Position numbers and translations under genes: made by a program | NCBI RefSeq assembly: GCF_901709675.1 | Contig: NC_051108.1 | Coordinates: forward strand, 2,294,001-2,358,000 | Origin: Syngnathus acus | Taxonomy: Eukaryota; Chordata; Actinopteri; Syngnathiformes; Syngnathidae | Direction of reading: 5' to 3' | DNA length: 64,000 nucleotides | Shown: one piece after another, positions 14,370-27,130 of the stretch | Layout of the letters: every line of letters starts with the position of its first letter | Position numbering within the stretch: position 1 is the stretch's first letter | Notes under the pieces: model-generated | Seen by the model: the letters and a program-made list of their open reading frames with translations, nothing else | Told to the model about the DNA's origin: nothing | Database searches by the model: none

Positions 14370-16974
14370 TCAGCGAGTCCTGGCTAGCTCGAGCCTGCGC
14401 ATCAGCTGCTGTCGGCGGGCTTGCAGCCTGTCCTTCTCCAGCTGCAGCCGCCGTTCCTCCCTGTCAAGGGAGCTGACGTACTCGGTGGCTTTCTTCAGGA
14501 TCAGAACCTTAGCCGCCTTTTCGTTGTACGCTAGCTCGGGCACGTGGTCGCGCAGCGTGAGGAAGCTAGAGCGCAGGTCGTTGCGGCGCTGGCGCTCCAG
14601 GATGTTGTGGTTGCGCCTGCGCTCGCTGTCCTCTGAGTCGGAGCCGGCCCGAGGGCTGCTTTCTCCGCTGGAGCTGCGCTTGCTGCGCGGAGCAGAGGCG
14701 CAGGACGAGGAGGCGGTTCTGGTCGGCGGTCTCGCCGAGTCCGACGTCCGCTGCTTTTTGGCGGGCGGCGCCCGGTCGTCGTCTGACGTGTACGGAGAGG
14801 GCGCGGCGTAGTTGTGTTGCTGCTGGTGCACCGAGCTCCTCTTCAGAATGAGCTCCTGAGGGGCTCGGCTGACAAAGCGACCGGCCACGCCCCCCGCGGC
14901 GCAGACGCCCCTCTGCTCTTGACCTCTGCACGCCAAGGCTGTTTTGCTGATTGTGGAGCGCCTCTTTTCTACCGTCACCACGTCAATTTCCTCCTCGTCC
15001 TCATCATCCTCCTCCTCTTCATCATCATCATCATCATCCTCATCTTCTTCCTCATCTTCTTCCTCTTCTTCTTCTGGGAAAGTAAAACGGAATGAGTTCA
15101 TCTGTCAGACCCAACAAGCATTCTCAGAATGTGATATATGTGTACCAGCTGGTGACAGGTATGCATGCGTCTTAAGAGAGACAGATAAAGCGAGCGTTGC
15201 TCAACACCGTTTGCATAAGCAGAAGCGCCTTAATGCTTCGTGTCTGTCACCGCTTGGCTAATCTGCCGCGCAGGCGTTGACACGTCGAGCCGCAGCGCAG
15301 AGCAACTTCTAATCGGCTTCGTCTGGACGGGACGAGTCGGAAGTCGCCCGTGGTCTGTCCCTGGCACCGACTTTGACCTTTGACGATGACGGACCCTCTT
15401 TAGGTTAAGCCGATCTGCCTAATACCCGTCAATGAAGTGTCCAACGAGAATACTTTCAAATTTGCTGACTATCCCGATAACAGTTCTTTTTGTTATTATT
15501 ATTATTTGTATCTTATTGGCTGCGTGAGCGCTACGGACGCCGGCGTGCGGCAGCAATCGGATCACCGGCATTTTTTAAGCCCCCTCACCACCTCCCCACC
15601 CCCGGGCTTGGAGGGGCGCCAGGCAGACAGCTGTCGGGATGGAGCGCTCGCTCAAAGCTGTCAGCCCCCTTAAAAACACACAAAAAAGGAGAGAGGGCTG
15701 CAGAGGAAGCGTTTTGGCGAGGCTGCCTTGAGCGTACGCTCGGTGCCAACTCGGAGGCTCTTTGTGCTTTAGTGTTTGTTTAGATTGGTAAATAGATATA
15801 AATACTGACTTCCCCTCTCCTGTCTCAAACGGTGCAGCATCAACATATTTTTTTTGTAACCCGCTGATGACGTCATTGCAAGTCCCCAATGAAATGACTC
15901 ATTGCAAAAAAAAAAAAAAATAGGCTCCGTGATCCATAATCGACTGCAACATTTGATCACATCATTTGTTATTTCACACTGTTCTACTTCTGTAAAATGG
16001 AAAGCTTTTTTGGGGGTTTTATTCACATGCCACTTGGGCACGCACAGTTCCCTATTTTGCCGCCATCTGCCGGAAAGGGGGGGTGTCTGATTACATAAAC
16101 TCAGTTCACTGTGTCACTTTACCAGTGTGTGTGCGTGCGTGCGTGCGCGCGCGCGCGTGTGTGTAATCCGATTGCGGGCCAGTCATATGAACAAGTCATT
16201 CCAGGGTGCGCACAGTGCGCTTTTGTTATTGTTGGGTTTGGCAGTCAACTCGCCGTAGACAAAGACATTTGTTGTTGACATGCGCTCATTCTTACCGGAG
16301 TCGCTGTGGGCGCTCCCGTGGGTGGTTGTCGCGCTCACGCTGACGATGGAGTCCCCGCTGCCGTTCCTCTTGTTCACCGGGAAGGGAAACACCACGGCGG
16401 GGTCCACGCACTCCGACGCCGCGCTGCGGCTCATCACTTCGGGCGCTTTTACGCACACGTCCCGCCTCCCGGTAGTAGTAGCAGCAGCAGAAGAAGCGGT
16501 AGCCGCCGTTGCGACCACCGTGGCCGTGGAACTCGTAATAGCCTTGCCCAATTTCTCCGTGACCGCCCTCTCCAGCTTCTCCCGGGCTGAGAATCCACTC
16601 CACATACAGTCCTGCAGGATGATGCTGTTTGGGTTTGTATCCAAAGCGGAACCGAACAGATCCAAATCGTCGGACGCCCCCCAGATATCGTCTTCGGGCA
16701 GGAGCAGCAGCTCCGAAGCCCAGTCCAGTGGGTCCCCCAAGCCGAAGCCCAGGAGGTCCCCCTCCGGGGAGGCTGCCGCCGCCGCATCCCCAGGTAGCGC
16801 GGCGCGGCTCGGGGAAAGGGGCGGGGTGGGCAGCAACTCGAATTTCTTCCAGATGTCCTCCCCCGGTGGCGCCGAGTCGGGACCACAGAAGTAGAAGTCG
16901 TCCTCATCCGGGTAGAAGCACGGTTGTAAAGAGTCAAACTCCATGTCGGAGTTTTTGCTTACGACCGCCGGCAT
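14370..16974 (-). CDS. mycn: N-Myc proto-oncogene protein (bHLH-leucine zipper transcription factor), two coding exons
   Basis: Coding exons are 16974-16296 and 15073-14370 (minus strand), joined across a phase-1 intron with donor G|GTAAGA and acceptor CCCAG|A, giving 460 residues against about 464 in human N-Myc. The start lies 21 nt into exon 2 with A at -3. Visible landmarks: the MB0 segment around residues 16-33 ([14 protein letters not shown]); Myc box I at 39-57 with the LLPTPPLSP phosphodegron (T50 and S54 equivalent to T58/S62); Myc box II about 117-137 ([14 protein letters not shown]); 29 consecutive acidic residues at 227-255 followed by [10 protein letters not shown]; a basic PPAKKQR nuclear localisation segment; and basic-HLH-zipper from 378 to the C terminus, with DNA-contact H382, E386 and R390. 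In the family, the protein dimerises with Max on CACGTG E-boxes in the nucleus to drive growth and proliferation. The MB0 and Myc box I wording fits N-Myc better than c-Myc. The frame is intact. Confidence 0.96.
14988..15073 (-). repeat. mycn: acidic-codon trinucleotide tract at the start of mycn exon 3
   Basis: The first 86 bases of the exon are GAA/GAG/GAT codons encoding the acidic block at residues 227-255, including six consecutive GAT codons. It directly follows the splice acceptor, so a microsatellite-like tract is coding here. Confidence 0.9.
16125..16164. repeat. 40-bp alternating purine-pyrimidine tract (GT/GC) in mycn intron 2
   Basis: A GT run passes into GTGC repeats, then pure GC alternation, then GT again, with no break in purine-pyrimidine alternation over 40 bases. 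Such tracts can adopt Z-DNA. It lies in the intron between the two coding exons, about 130 bp downstream of the first coding exon's donor. Confidence 0.9.
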
Positions 16975-16995
16975 CCTTCCCCACGCTTGAGAAAC
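16975..16995 (-). other. mycn: mycn exon 2 5' UTR segment
   Basis: Exon 2 is inferred to begin at 16995, after the acceptor CACGCAG|G with a pyrimidine-rich stretch upstream. The 21 nt to the ATG at 16974 would be 5' UTR. Confidence 0.6.
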
Positions 16996-17234
16996 CTGCG
17001 TGGAGTGACAATTGCAAAAACTTAGGGCGCTCCTTGCTATACCTGGAGACACAGCCCACACACAGACACGCAAGTCCTCTCTCCACACTGCATTCCACTC
17101 TCACTGCCGTCCCTTGTGACTTTTTTCCACCCTCCCACTCCGTGCGTGTAAAATGTGCCACCCGTGCGTAAAAGATGCAAGTCTGCAACTGACGGAGCAA
17201 GCTTCCAACGCGTCAGGTTTGCGGGCGCGCTTAC

Positions 17235-17420
17235 CTTATCCTGACTTGTGGTTGTTCACGCGTGGACCAGTTGGTCTCTACAGTGGCAGTCAGCAGCGGC
17301 ACAGACACCAGATGTGGAGCACTCATCGACGTGGGGAGCTCAGACAGTCCTCTGACACGCACCGTGGCCGGCTGCACTGTTTTACTCTCGCAAGGCGAGC
17401 AAGCAAAGGCGGGCTGGCTC
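17235..17420 (-). other. mycn: probable non-coding exon 1 of mycn (5' limit approximate)
   Basis: A strong donor, AAG|GTAAGC, on the minus strand ends this exon at 17235, leaving an intron of 239 bp to exon 2. A non-coding first exon is the usual arrangement in vertebrate MYCN. The exon's 5' end cannot be fixed from sequence. Confidence 0.5.
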
Positions 17421-17500
17421 CTCCCACTCACCGGAGCTTGGAGAAGGCGGAGTTGGGGGGGGGGTGATATTGGGTGCATAGTGAGTGTGTGTGTGGGGGG
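17400..17500 (-). promoter_or_regulatory. mycn: probable mycn promoter region
   Basis: GC-rich sequence upstream of the inferred exon 1, with GC-box-like GGCGGG/GGCGGA cores near 17408 and 17447 and an inverted CCAAT box (ATTGG on plus) at 17469-17473. No TATA box is evident. Confidence 0.35.
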
Positions 17501-17904
17501 TTATGCTTAAGGCTCGTCGGCCTCTTTCTCTCAAGGTGAATGGAGATAAACATTCAAAGCGAGACATAAAGACGAGTGTAAAACCCACTAGGACAAAAAG
17601 CTTTACGAGCCAAATTTACGCTATGTAACATAAGAGCTCTTTGTTGATGTTTACATTTATTGTATTTTTTAAAAATAAATGTTGAATAAATATTTTTGGA
17701 GATATTTCAAATTGTAGGTACTGCTCTGCAATTTGTTAGTGGTTTAAAATAAAAAAAAATCCTAATATGGCTCTATATTGCATCATATTTTCTCCAAATG
17801 GATTACAGTTACGTTTCCCTCCCATTTCTGCAATCCCTTTAGTCAGCAGCCTCTTTGGTGTGAAGTTCCGCAGCTTGTCTGGTTGCGGTTATTCAAAGCT
17901 CACT

Positions 17905-17918
17905 GCGCCCTCTTGTGG
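17905..17918 (-). promoter_or_regulatory. CTCF-like motif
   Basis: On the minus strand this reads CCACAAGAGGGCGC, one mismatch from the CTCF core, by eye. It points leftwards, upstream of mycn. The same phrase also occurs inside some dispersed repeats, so it may be repeat-derived. Confidence 0.3.
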
Positions 17919-20900
17919 CTACATTTGGAAAGGCAGTCCTTTCAAAGTCAGACAATGAGCAATCCGGATGTGTTTTTTTAAGGAAGAAACACAATTGGTG
18001 ATGAAATCTTCTTTCCTCAGCGATTCCCAGTTATATTTACACTTTTTATTTAGATGTATCTTAAATTTAGATCGTTTTATTGAGCACACGTGAGCTATTT
18101 TCAGGGTGTCATAACAATTTCACGCTTTTTGGGAATTGATTTCTTGGATAGCTGCAGTGTATCTTTCATCCTTTGTCATCTAAACTTGGTGCTACTGCTT
18201 TGACTCATATTTAATTTAATTTTTTCGCCATATTATTGATTCAAGATCGGTAGAGTATTCAATCTCTAATTTTGACAACTCTTATGTCTTGGCTCAATAA
18301 AAGCTTGGAAACACTGCAACGAGGTGTGTTCGTTTACCACGTTACGTAAGCGGTGGTTGTAGCCTGGAGTCATTCCCACCCTCATTTTTTAATGACAACT
18401 TCGAATAAAGGGCACATCTGTAATTATGCGCACGGACGGGCACACACACTCGCACACGGATATTGACATAGGGCAATGTTTACACAATGCCTTCGATTTA
18501 AGTCCAGCTGGAGGAGGCGGAGGAGAAGTGACTTCCTCCTGTTTTCCTCAGTCAAACAATAGAAGATGACTTGAGCAGAACGCGGGATTATAGCGCACCT
18601 TCATATCGCAAAATGACATCTGCTGCAGTGGCATTAATGCTAGAAGTGATTATTGTATTTTTTTCGAGGTGTTTGTTTTGGGGTTAAGTTCAAACAGCCA
18701 GTGAAAAGTGAGAATGCGCAGCTGTCTCCTCCATGGAGAACTCTCAGGGAGTTTCCTGGGGCCGAGAGAGACGGTTGAAGGAGTGGAAAAACTCCCCACG
18801 GGCTCTTGGCTTTAACTTTCCCAAACTACTGTTCGGTATATTCCGGCAGCTACGGAAGCTTCGTATGGGAAAATAAAACAATCCTAGATGATGAGCCGTG
18901 ATATTTAAAAAAAAAAAAAAGCAGGTGTAAGTATAACCTGCATGCAACGTAGCAGCTATGGCTTTTTTTACTGTGCACATCTTTGGAACTGAAGGAGTCG
19001 TGAGGGCAAAGGGGGGCATCCCGGTTGTTTTTGATAAGCCCCGCCCCCCTCACTGCTTGGGCGGTTAAGCAATTAGGCCAGTTATGATAAAAGATTCATA
19101 AGTCACTCGCCATGGATGCTGCAAAGACAAGCTGCCGCAGTGGCAAAGGCGCAGATTGTACTGCATTATGTATGTGCCAGGGGTTTATTTATTTATTTTA
19201 AATTCTCTTCCGGGGCAACCCAATGATCCTCGAGCGCATTCCTTCTTTCTTTTGCCGATTCATGTGCAAAGTCGTTATATGAAGGCTCCAATGTGACGTC
19301 ATGAGAAAGTTTGCAAGGGCCTGTCGATGGGGGGGGAAGCACAAGCGAGTTCCAACAAAGCACTGAGGAATTTACGAAGAGCCATGCCAGCTAAATGCTT
19401 TTTCCCATTCTATAAACCGACATGACAAATGATTATGAAACATGTTCAAATTTCCATCCACTGTGTGGGCTTTTGGGGAGGAAATGTTCTAACCTTTTAG
19501 AACATGCACGATTGATTCCACATCTTTTTATTATTTATTCTATCTGGAATCTATCTTGTTGGATCATGCCCGCAAAGCTTGTCCATCTCCAGGTCTTACC
19601 GGTTCAATGAAATCAGATGAGTCACGCAAATCAAAACGCCGTTAGGCACACTTGGATGATTGCCCGCAGCTATTCCTTTTTTTAAAACCACTTTTATTGC
19701 CAACTTCAACCGAACCTCATCTCACCTTGCTGGGTTCGTGTCGCCACGTGATGACTTGCGGCGGGTGCGCGTGTCGAACGCCGTCAAGTTATTTCACGCG
19801 ACCGGCAACCAGGCATTCCAATCTGTGTGGGAACTTTTTGTCAAGATGAGCGATAAGGGCGTTTTGACATCGCTCATCATTTTGCGGAAGTGAAAGTATA
19901 GATAGGGCATTTTGTTATGGTAAAGCAACAATGAGGTGTGAAATCTTTACAGTCAAAAGCCCTCATTTGCGTTAACTGTAACATTAGCATTGATGCTAAC
20001 ACAACAAGCTAGGCTTCTTGCCATGACAATGATAGACTATTTAATCTTCTTTTTAAAATGTATTTTAGTTTTCACCTTGTCAGTTTAAAGTATTTGGTCC
20101 TAACTGTTTATTTATTCATGAAATTGATCAATACCAGACCTCAGCTTGTCCTATCGGAGCGTCAAATGCTAGCGCCGCTTCATGGCTCACGTTACCAGTT
20201 TTGGATCAATTTGTGAATATCATTAGAAAGCCTGACGATCAACTGGAAATCAATATCACTGATGGATTAACAACAAGGGCGCCGGCGAGAATTGATTTTG
20301 ATGTCGTTGCTTATAAGCGCAACGATATTTCCCCCCCCAAAGTCAACCTGTGAGAAAACATCCATTGTAGTTTGCTGTGTTTAAAGTGGCACACGTAAAT
20401 TCACGTTTACTTTGACAGCTTTACTGGCTTGTTGTTGCTGTTTGTATAAAGCCGAGACTTTGTGGCCTCGTCAATCACGCAACGGAAAAGCCGTTTTGAC
20501 TCTTGTTGATGTGTGCGAGTGTGTGACTTGAACATTTTTGCTAAGGTGCATACGTATGTGATAGCTAAAAATGTCATTTTTGGCAAACTCCTCCTCCTCT
20601 TCTTTCTTTCCCCCCATCTTTATCATCCCTAGCATTTGTTTTGATCCTTCAGGGTCATTAACCAGACTAAATGTTTGTCCGCTCACAAAAGGGAAACGGT
20701 TTATACGTTTCAGCGCTTCCATTTGTCAGCTCGCTCGTTGCGCGTGTGAAAGGGGAGCTCAACTGGCATTTCAAGACTTACAAGCATTTCAACACCTCTG
20801 GCGGGGGGAGGAGGAAGGGGGGCGGAGGCTTTTCCGAGTGTGTGTTTGTATGTGCTTGTACGTATGCGGCTAAATGCATTCCACCTCCAGGCTTGGGTTC

Positions 20901-23900
20901 CCGGGCCGGCCGGCTCGATATATCACACCTGACATCATGGTGGAGGCGAGGAGAAAATAGGACGTTAGGAGAACATGCGGCGTCTTGTTGGTCCGTTCCA
21001 GTCAGATTAGCTTGACTTACGAGCGGCGGGGCGGGTATCTGGGCCGAGAGAAGCGAGAGGCCGTTTGGCGGCGAGGTTATTTACTCGAGAGGTGAGAAGG
21101 AGGAAACCCCAACCATAAATTTGGAGTCAAATGTTTGTGTTGACAGGAAGCGGTGTCGTTGGGGCCTCTTACGATGATATCGCTGGTGATTTGCTCAAGT
21201 CGGAGCGGGATGGGAAGTCGGGGAAAATGGCCGCCCTTACGGCGTTTAGCTAACAGCGGGTCATTTGTGATTCTTTCCTCTTGCGGCTCGTTTGATTCAC
21301 TGTGAGCGCTACACGATGAGTCAGAAGCTTAAACGTTGTTTCACCAACGGCTCGGTTTGGACAAAGTGTCCCAGCGGACTTCTCCGTCTTGTCATCATTG
21401 ATCACGCTTAGCTGTCAATTGCCCTTTGTGACGAGATTCCAGTAGCCTCCGGCCGTTTGACCTTAGTGGCGTCTGCAAGGCCACATCGTCTTCCTCTCCC
21501 GCCTGTCCTCTTAAAAAACTCCATCATGTGGTCCTCGAATCAATTAGGCCCCATCTGACATTCCGCCGGTGTGAGGTCATGCCAATGTTTCCTCGAGGGG
21601 GTTTCTCCCTTGACCCCGCCCCCTTCCGCCTCCCCCATCACGCCAGAGCAATTATTGCGGCAACTTTGGATAATAACATCATGTCTGGAATTTCTGATAA
21701 ATGTCGCTGTACCCGAGCAAATCCGATTGATCCACCAGCTCGGATTTTTTTTTTCTCAACTGGGCTCGGTGACCCCGATGAGGACGGCGCTATATATATT
21801 ATGGCTGCATGGAAAGACAGTGTGTAAATTGTCCGCGTTTAAAAAAAGAACATGCATGGTCGCACACATGACTCTCCGTCGTGTATATATATCAAAGAAA
21901 AATTCACATCGCATTCTTGCCAACTTCCTCACATCCTCTCCGTGTGTGTCCCGTGATTTGCATGAGGCCCACAATCACACACAGTAATCACAGCGCTAAA
22001 TTTAACAGCGGCCAGCCAATCAAAGGCCTTGTTATCTACTCCGTGCTCATAATGTCCATTCTTAAACTAATCTGATAAACATGCAGCTGAAAAGGGGGCG
22101 GGGCCAAGAACATCTGCACGCCTGCTGGCCACACGGTAGCACGTAGATAGAAGTGTTTTGAGTCAACCCCTTACTGGGGACTTGAAGTCGAGTCTCGCGG
22201 GACCACTTGCGTCCAAGTGGAAGAAAAAGGAGGGAGCGTTCAGAACAGGAAGAGCCATTGCCTCTGGCAAAGGAGACTTCCTGTCAGATCCAGGTCACTC
22301 AGTTGCAGCGTGACACTGCGGGGCGGGGGGGGGGGTCATTCTGTAATCGCAATAATCAAGGTGATTAACTGGAAACAAGCTGCAGCGAGGAATCGTAGCC
22401 ACCCAGGCTGCTGCTCACAAATCAGTCCGGCCGGCGTCAAGTACTCGAGTAGTCACTATGATAAGTACGATTTAAATGTCCGCAACGTTCAAGCCGATTT
22501 GGGAACCCATCAGGCCACCAGTGTCGGCGTTCTCCGACCATCCATCTCTTTGTGTCTAAACAGCTTGTCAATCAAAGCGCCGGCGCTTCCTGTTTACCTG
22601 TCCCGTTGACCCTCTGCGCCTTTGGAGAGCCGCCGGCGCTGAGCGCCTGAGGGCAAGCACTCAGGCGGCCCGCTTCAAAGTTCCGCACAAAGTTTACCCA
22701 GAGTTGAGCTTCCACAGGTTGCCCTGCCCTGTCCTGTCGTGTCGTGGCCTGCGCTGTAGCGGCGTTCAGATAACGTGACGGGCAAACAGAGAAGGAACAC
22801 AGTTAAAGCGTTATCATTTCTTTGGAATTTGTTCCTCGATGTCCGCCTGCCGATCGTTGGGAGTCCAGTATTGACCGAGCAGTGAACTGAGAGCATAATG
22901 ATTGTTCCTGTTCCCGCCATCTCGCAGTCTACGTAATCGTACTGTAAGCCGACATGCCCTCGAGCCACGTTAGCTCGCAAATTAGGGAGCCGAACGAAAA
23001 TATTCGCTCATCTGTCAACGTGACGAGTGAAAGGGGGGAAATCGGGGAGCCATTTAAGCCTAATGTCTTTCAATTAGTGGCTAACTGTTAAGCGGATGTC
23101 CGATTCGAGGGACTCGAGGGTTGGTCGCCGAAGAGTGGCGGAGTCGCGGGTGGGGGCGAGTATAAATAAAGGCCTTGTGAATTTTAGCAAATGAGCAGTA
23201 ATGTCGGAGGAATGGCGGCGATAATGATGCATTGGACAGGACATTGGATTTCGTTTGGGCCCCCAGCACACACAGGAACTGCTTGTTTGTTCCAAGCGGC
23301 GCTGTTTCCTGTCGGACCGGCTGTGCGTGCGTGCGTGTGTGTTTCGCTGCGATAATCAAGGCGGGCGTGTGTATGTGTGTGCGCGTGAGCCCAGTTTGGC
23401 CTCGCTTTGACTGTCTGTTCAAAGCGCCCGTGAGGACGGATGCGCTACGCAACCCACGGATGAGATCACTTCCTCCCCGCGCAGGAAGTGGAAACGCAGC
23501 TGAGAGAGAAAGGGCTCTTCCTTTGCCGCCCCGCTCGGCTTTTCTCCTCTCCTCCGCCGCCACCAGCCGTGTTTTGTCTCAGGAATGAGATAAAGCGTCA
23601 CTTAGCTTCAAACCAGGAAGTACTGCCTGTTGTGTTTACGCAACAGAGGTCCAGCCAAAGTCACCAAGAGGCCTCTGGGAATTTGGGAATCCCCAGGCTT
23701 ATATCCTCACATTTGCCAAGCGGACATCCGTCACGCGTTGACGAAACCTAAGTGTGTCTGCTCGGTCTTGTGACGCTCGAGCGGAAGAGAGTAACAGAAG
23801 AGCATCTGTGTCCATGTTGATGGCCTTTTCCTGATTGTAAAAGTGACGGCTTGTCTCAATGACAAATTCATTCAATTTAACACATTTTTTACTTCACACT

Positions 23901-26559
23901 TGCGCATGATTCCAATCCAAACTATTTACAGACTTAACGCCGGGAGCTGTACAGAAGTCAAATAGTTTGTCCCCATTGAAATGCATTGAAATGGCATCAA
24001 TCTGTTCCAGATTTCTTTTTTATTTCTTTTTAACGTGTTTTAAAATGAAGGCGGGGTTCTGCATTGTATAGAAAATAATCAAAAACAAACAAGAGCTAAA
24101 ATTCTACTCGAGTACATCTACCAGGAGGGTCCTGGCGGTATTCTCGAGGGCCCTTTACCGTGCTCATAAAGTCAATGGCTGCAGCGGCTGCCATAAGCAC
24201 CGATGGCCTCAGGACCCGTTGGCGGAGGTCAGCGAGTGCAGGAGGCGACAGCTGTAGAAACGCCGGGAGCCGGGTCCTGCATGAATACTGGTGATTATAG
24301 CAAGCATCGCACACACACACACACACATGCAGAGTGATCAGATCTTTATCTAAAGGACACATTGTTCAGCGCTGGCTCGAGAGTGTGTCTGTGTTCGCTT
24401 CTTATGGCCGGGCCTGACTGCGTGTCACATGATCAAAAAAAAGGGGGGGCTGGCGTCCGGCTTCTGGTTTCTTTAGATGAGTCTGTGCTGTATTTATAGT
24501 CCATCTGTGCAATATGCTATCGTAGCGGTTTACTCGGGGAGGCGGGAAAGTCTGGTATGAAAGCACCTCGATTGCGTTCATCAAAGAATTTTTCTTGGTT
24601 CCTTTAAATACAAAAAAGACCTTGGGCTGATTTGAGGTCACGGCCTTGGATGCCCAGAGAGAGGTGTTGCAGCTGGGCTGGTACTCTGCAGCTGTTGTGT
24701 GTTAGACTGTCAACATGGAGGGCTGAGGACTTTTTGGGTGAAGTCTTCACTCGGGTTACATTTTGTTTTGACTCGATCACTTTTTTTTTTTTCTCCTTCC
24801 ATCTTGTGTAATCAATGTGCTCGGGAAGGTTCCTTGTTAATGCCATCCGAATTTTTGATCTTCCCTTCGCACATTCTCACGGGCCGTCTGGTTCACCTCT
24901 CAGCGCCGGCCGCACCGGGGTTAACGCCGGGGTTCAAAGGTCACAGGATCACAGGCTCCACAATTGTTGATTGTTGACGCAAAGGGCGGACACCGAGAGG
25001 AGCGCTTGTTTGATTGCGCGCCTTCTGTTTCTGTTTGCGTGATTGCTCCAGTCCGGCTCGGGCGTTTGGGCTTGTACTCGTCGCACGTTTGTGACAGAAC
25101 CTGATTGGTCGGACCACCGTGGCAGATGAAACTTGATGGACTGCAGGCTCTCTAAGCTCCTGTTGATGGGGATTTGGAAGGCCTGTCTTTGAGGAGCAGG
25201 AAGGGGGGGTAAATTCAATTTCCTCCCCTCCCCCTCCCCTACTCGCCGGCGCTGTTTGGATAGCTTGGCCCGGGATTGTCGAGGGTGTGTGACACTCAAG
25301 ATTAGCCACTCGCTGCTGAGAAAGTGGCGCGGCGGGGATCAGAAGCATGCCGTGACTCAACTCGGGAGGAATGTGGCACGACGGAGAGCTGTCAGTCTGT
25401 CCGTCAGCAGAGGTGTACATCTGTCATCTGTCTTTGGACTCTTTCCTCAACACTCCTCTGTGACGTACGGCCGCTGTGTTTCCGCTCCGGAATAATGATA
25501 ATTCATATCTGGCACAATCGGGTCACACGTTCAGAATTCTCTATTGTTGTGTGTGCTCGTCTCCATTTGGTGCTAATTAATCATGATGGACCTCAGCAGG
25601 AATGTTAATTACCACCGCATTGTTTTTTTGTCTTGTTTGTTTATTTGGCCCCGGCCTGCAATAGGGATCATGGTTGGGGGGGGGGGGTGCTGGACCCGAC
25701 ACTCGAGCTGTTGGCCTTCCCATTACCCTCAGCCGTCGCGCTCTCACTCAGCCGTAAAATAGAGGAATGTCTTTAAGGTCCTGTCCTTTTATTTTACAAG
25801 AGGACGGACCACTTCATTATACACAGATGTTGCAGTGTGTGTGTGTCTGTTTGGTGCTTCAATGATAAGAAGAAAATATAGGCAGCGCATTCTCTTATCG
25901 TTCCTGGAAAGCTGTCTTGGTTTTATTTACTGTAAAATCCGAGTCAGGGTACAGGAAGCATTTCAAAACAAAAGTGACTTTTTATTTAAAAACTAATATA
26001 TTTTGGTTGCTGAAGTAAAAGAGGCACACAGATTTGCTGCCCTAAATAAAATACAGCTACGTAATAAAAAACAGATTCCGAATCGTCTTTAGGGTTGTGT
26101 TGCCCGCAGTCTCGTTCATGTCCGGACATGTCTCGGTTCCCCCCCGGCTTCGCCGGACCGGGTCGAGGGTTCCCAGAGCCGAGGGATGGAAAAGATAAAA
26201 GGCCACTTTTGTGCTTTTTCACAGCCGTAAACAATATGATGGAAGAAGCCGTCCATCACGCGCACGCCACGTCGTGCGCACGACTCCCCCGGGGTGCGCG
26301 TCAGCACGGCTAAATCACGCCGCTCACCTCGGGCTGCCCTCGTATGGATTTCACTAAGAGGCCTTGCATGCAAATCATACGCAGATTAGTGATTTACCAC
26401 GCTCGCCGTCAGATTGCATTTACAGACACGGCGCGGAGGAGGTGCTTGTTTGGGGTGGGAAACCTTGTTTGAAAGGTCAAAGGTCATCTGTCATATCCCT
26501 TTAACATCTGTGTTTGCATGAATGCACCTCTTTTAACTTTTTTTTAAAGATGTTTTTAT

Positions 26560-27130
26560 TGACTTGGGCTCCTGGCCTCACTTCTTTTCCCTCCGCTCAT
26601 CGTCTCCAGTCGCCTCCTTTGGCCTTTTCGGGCTGTTTCCCGCGACGCCATTTCGCCCTACCGCATCTTCGCTTGTCCTCGTCTCCCCTTTCATCTCCTT
26701 ACCAGCCCCTCCCTCACCCTTCCTCCTCACAACTGCCTCTCCTCATCTTACCCCTCTCCTCATATTTTCTCGCCTTTCCTCAAATCACCTTACGTTCTCT
26801 CCTCGGGGTATCGAGTACTCACAAAGGCTGATGATACCTCATTAAGCTCACTGCGCCTCGTCTGCGTTTTCTTATGAAATCCAAATCGTTGGCTGTTCTT
26901 CACCCTCCCTCATCTTCTTGCGTTTGTTCTTCAGCCCCCCCCCCCCCCCCCCTCCTCGTCCTTATCCGAGATCTTCTTCACCTCGCCTCAACTGGCTTCG
27001 CCCAAACTCCCCTCGCCTCTTTTCGCTCTCCTCGGATGGGCTCACTTCTCACGCCTCCTCCCTTTGCCTAACCTCACCTCCCTTCCGCCTCTCCTCCTCC
27101 TCCGTTTCACACGTTCTCACGCGTTGCCCT
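26560..27130. repeat. pyrimidine-rich low-complexity block
   Basis: About 570 bp of plus strand dominated by CT-rich words (CTCCTC, CCTCGCC, CTTCCT), with an 18-base C run at 26935-26952. Open frames across it are proline/serine/leucine-rich artefacts. Confidence 0.7.

Noticed and set aside
14338-14811. Plus-strand ORF of 157 residues over mycn exon 3
   Set aside because: Antisense shadow of a GC-rich coding exon.
16975-17088. Upstream in-frame extension of N-Myc to an ATG at 17088
   Set aside because: The extension crosses a good splice acceptor at 16995 and does not resemble N-Myc; the conserved start is 16974.
16280-17171. Plus-strand ORFs of 180-204 residues over mycn exon 2
   Set aside because: Antisense shadows of the real minus-strand coding exon.
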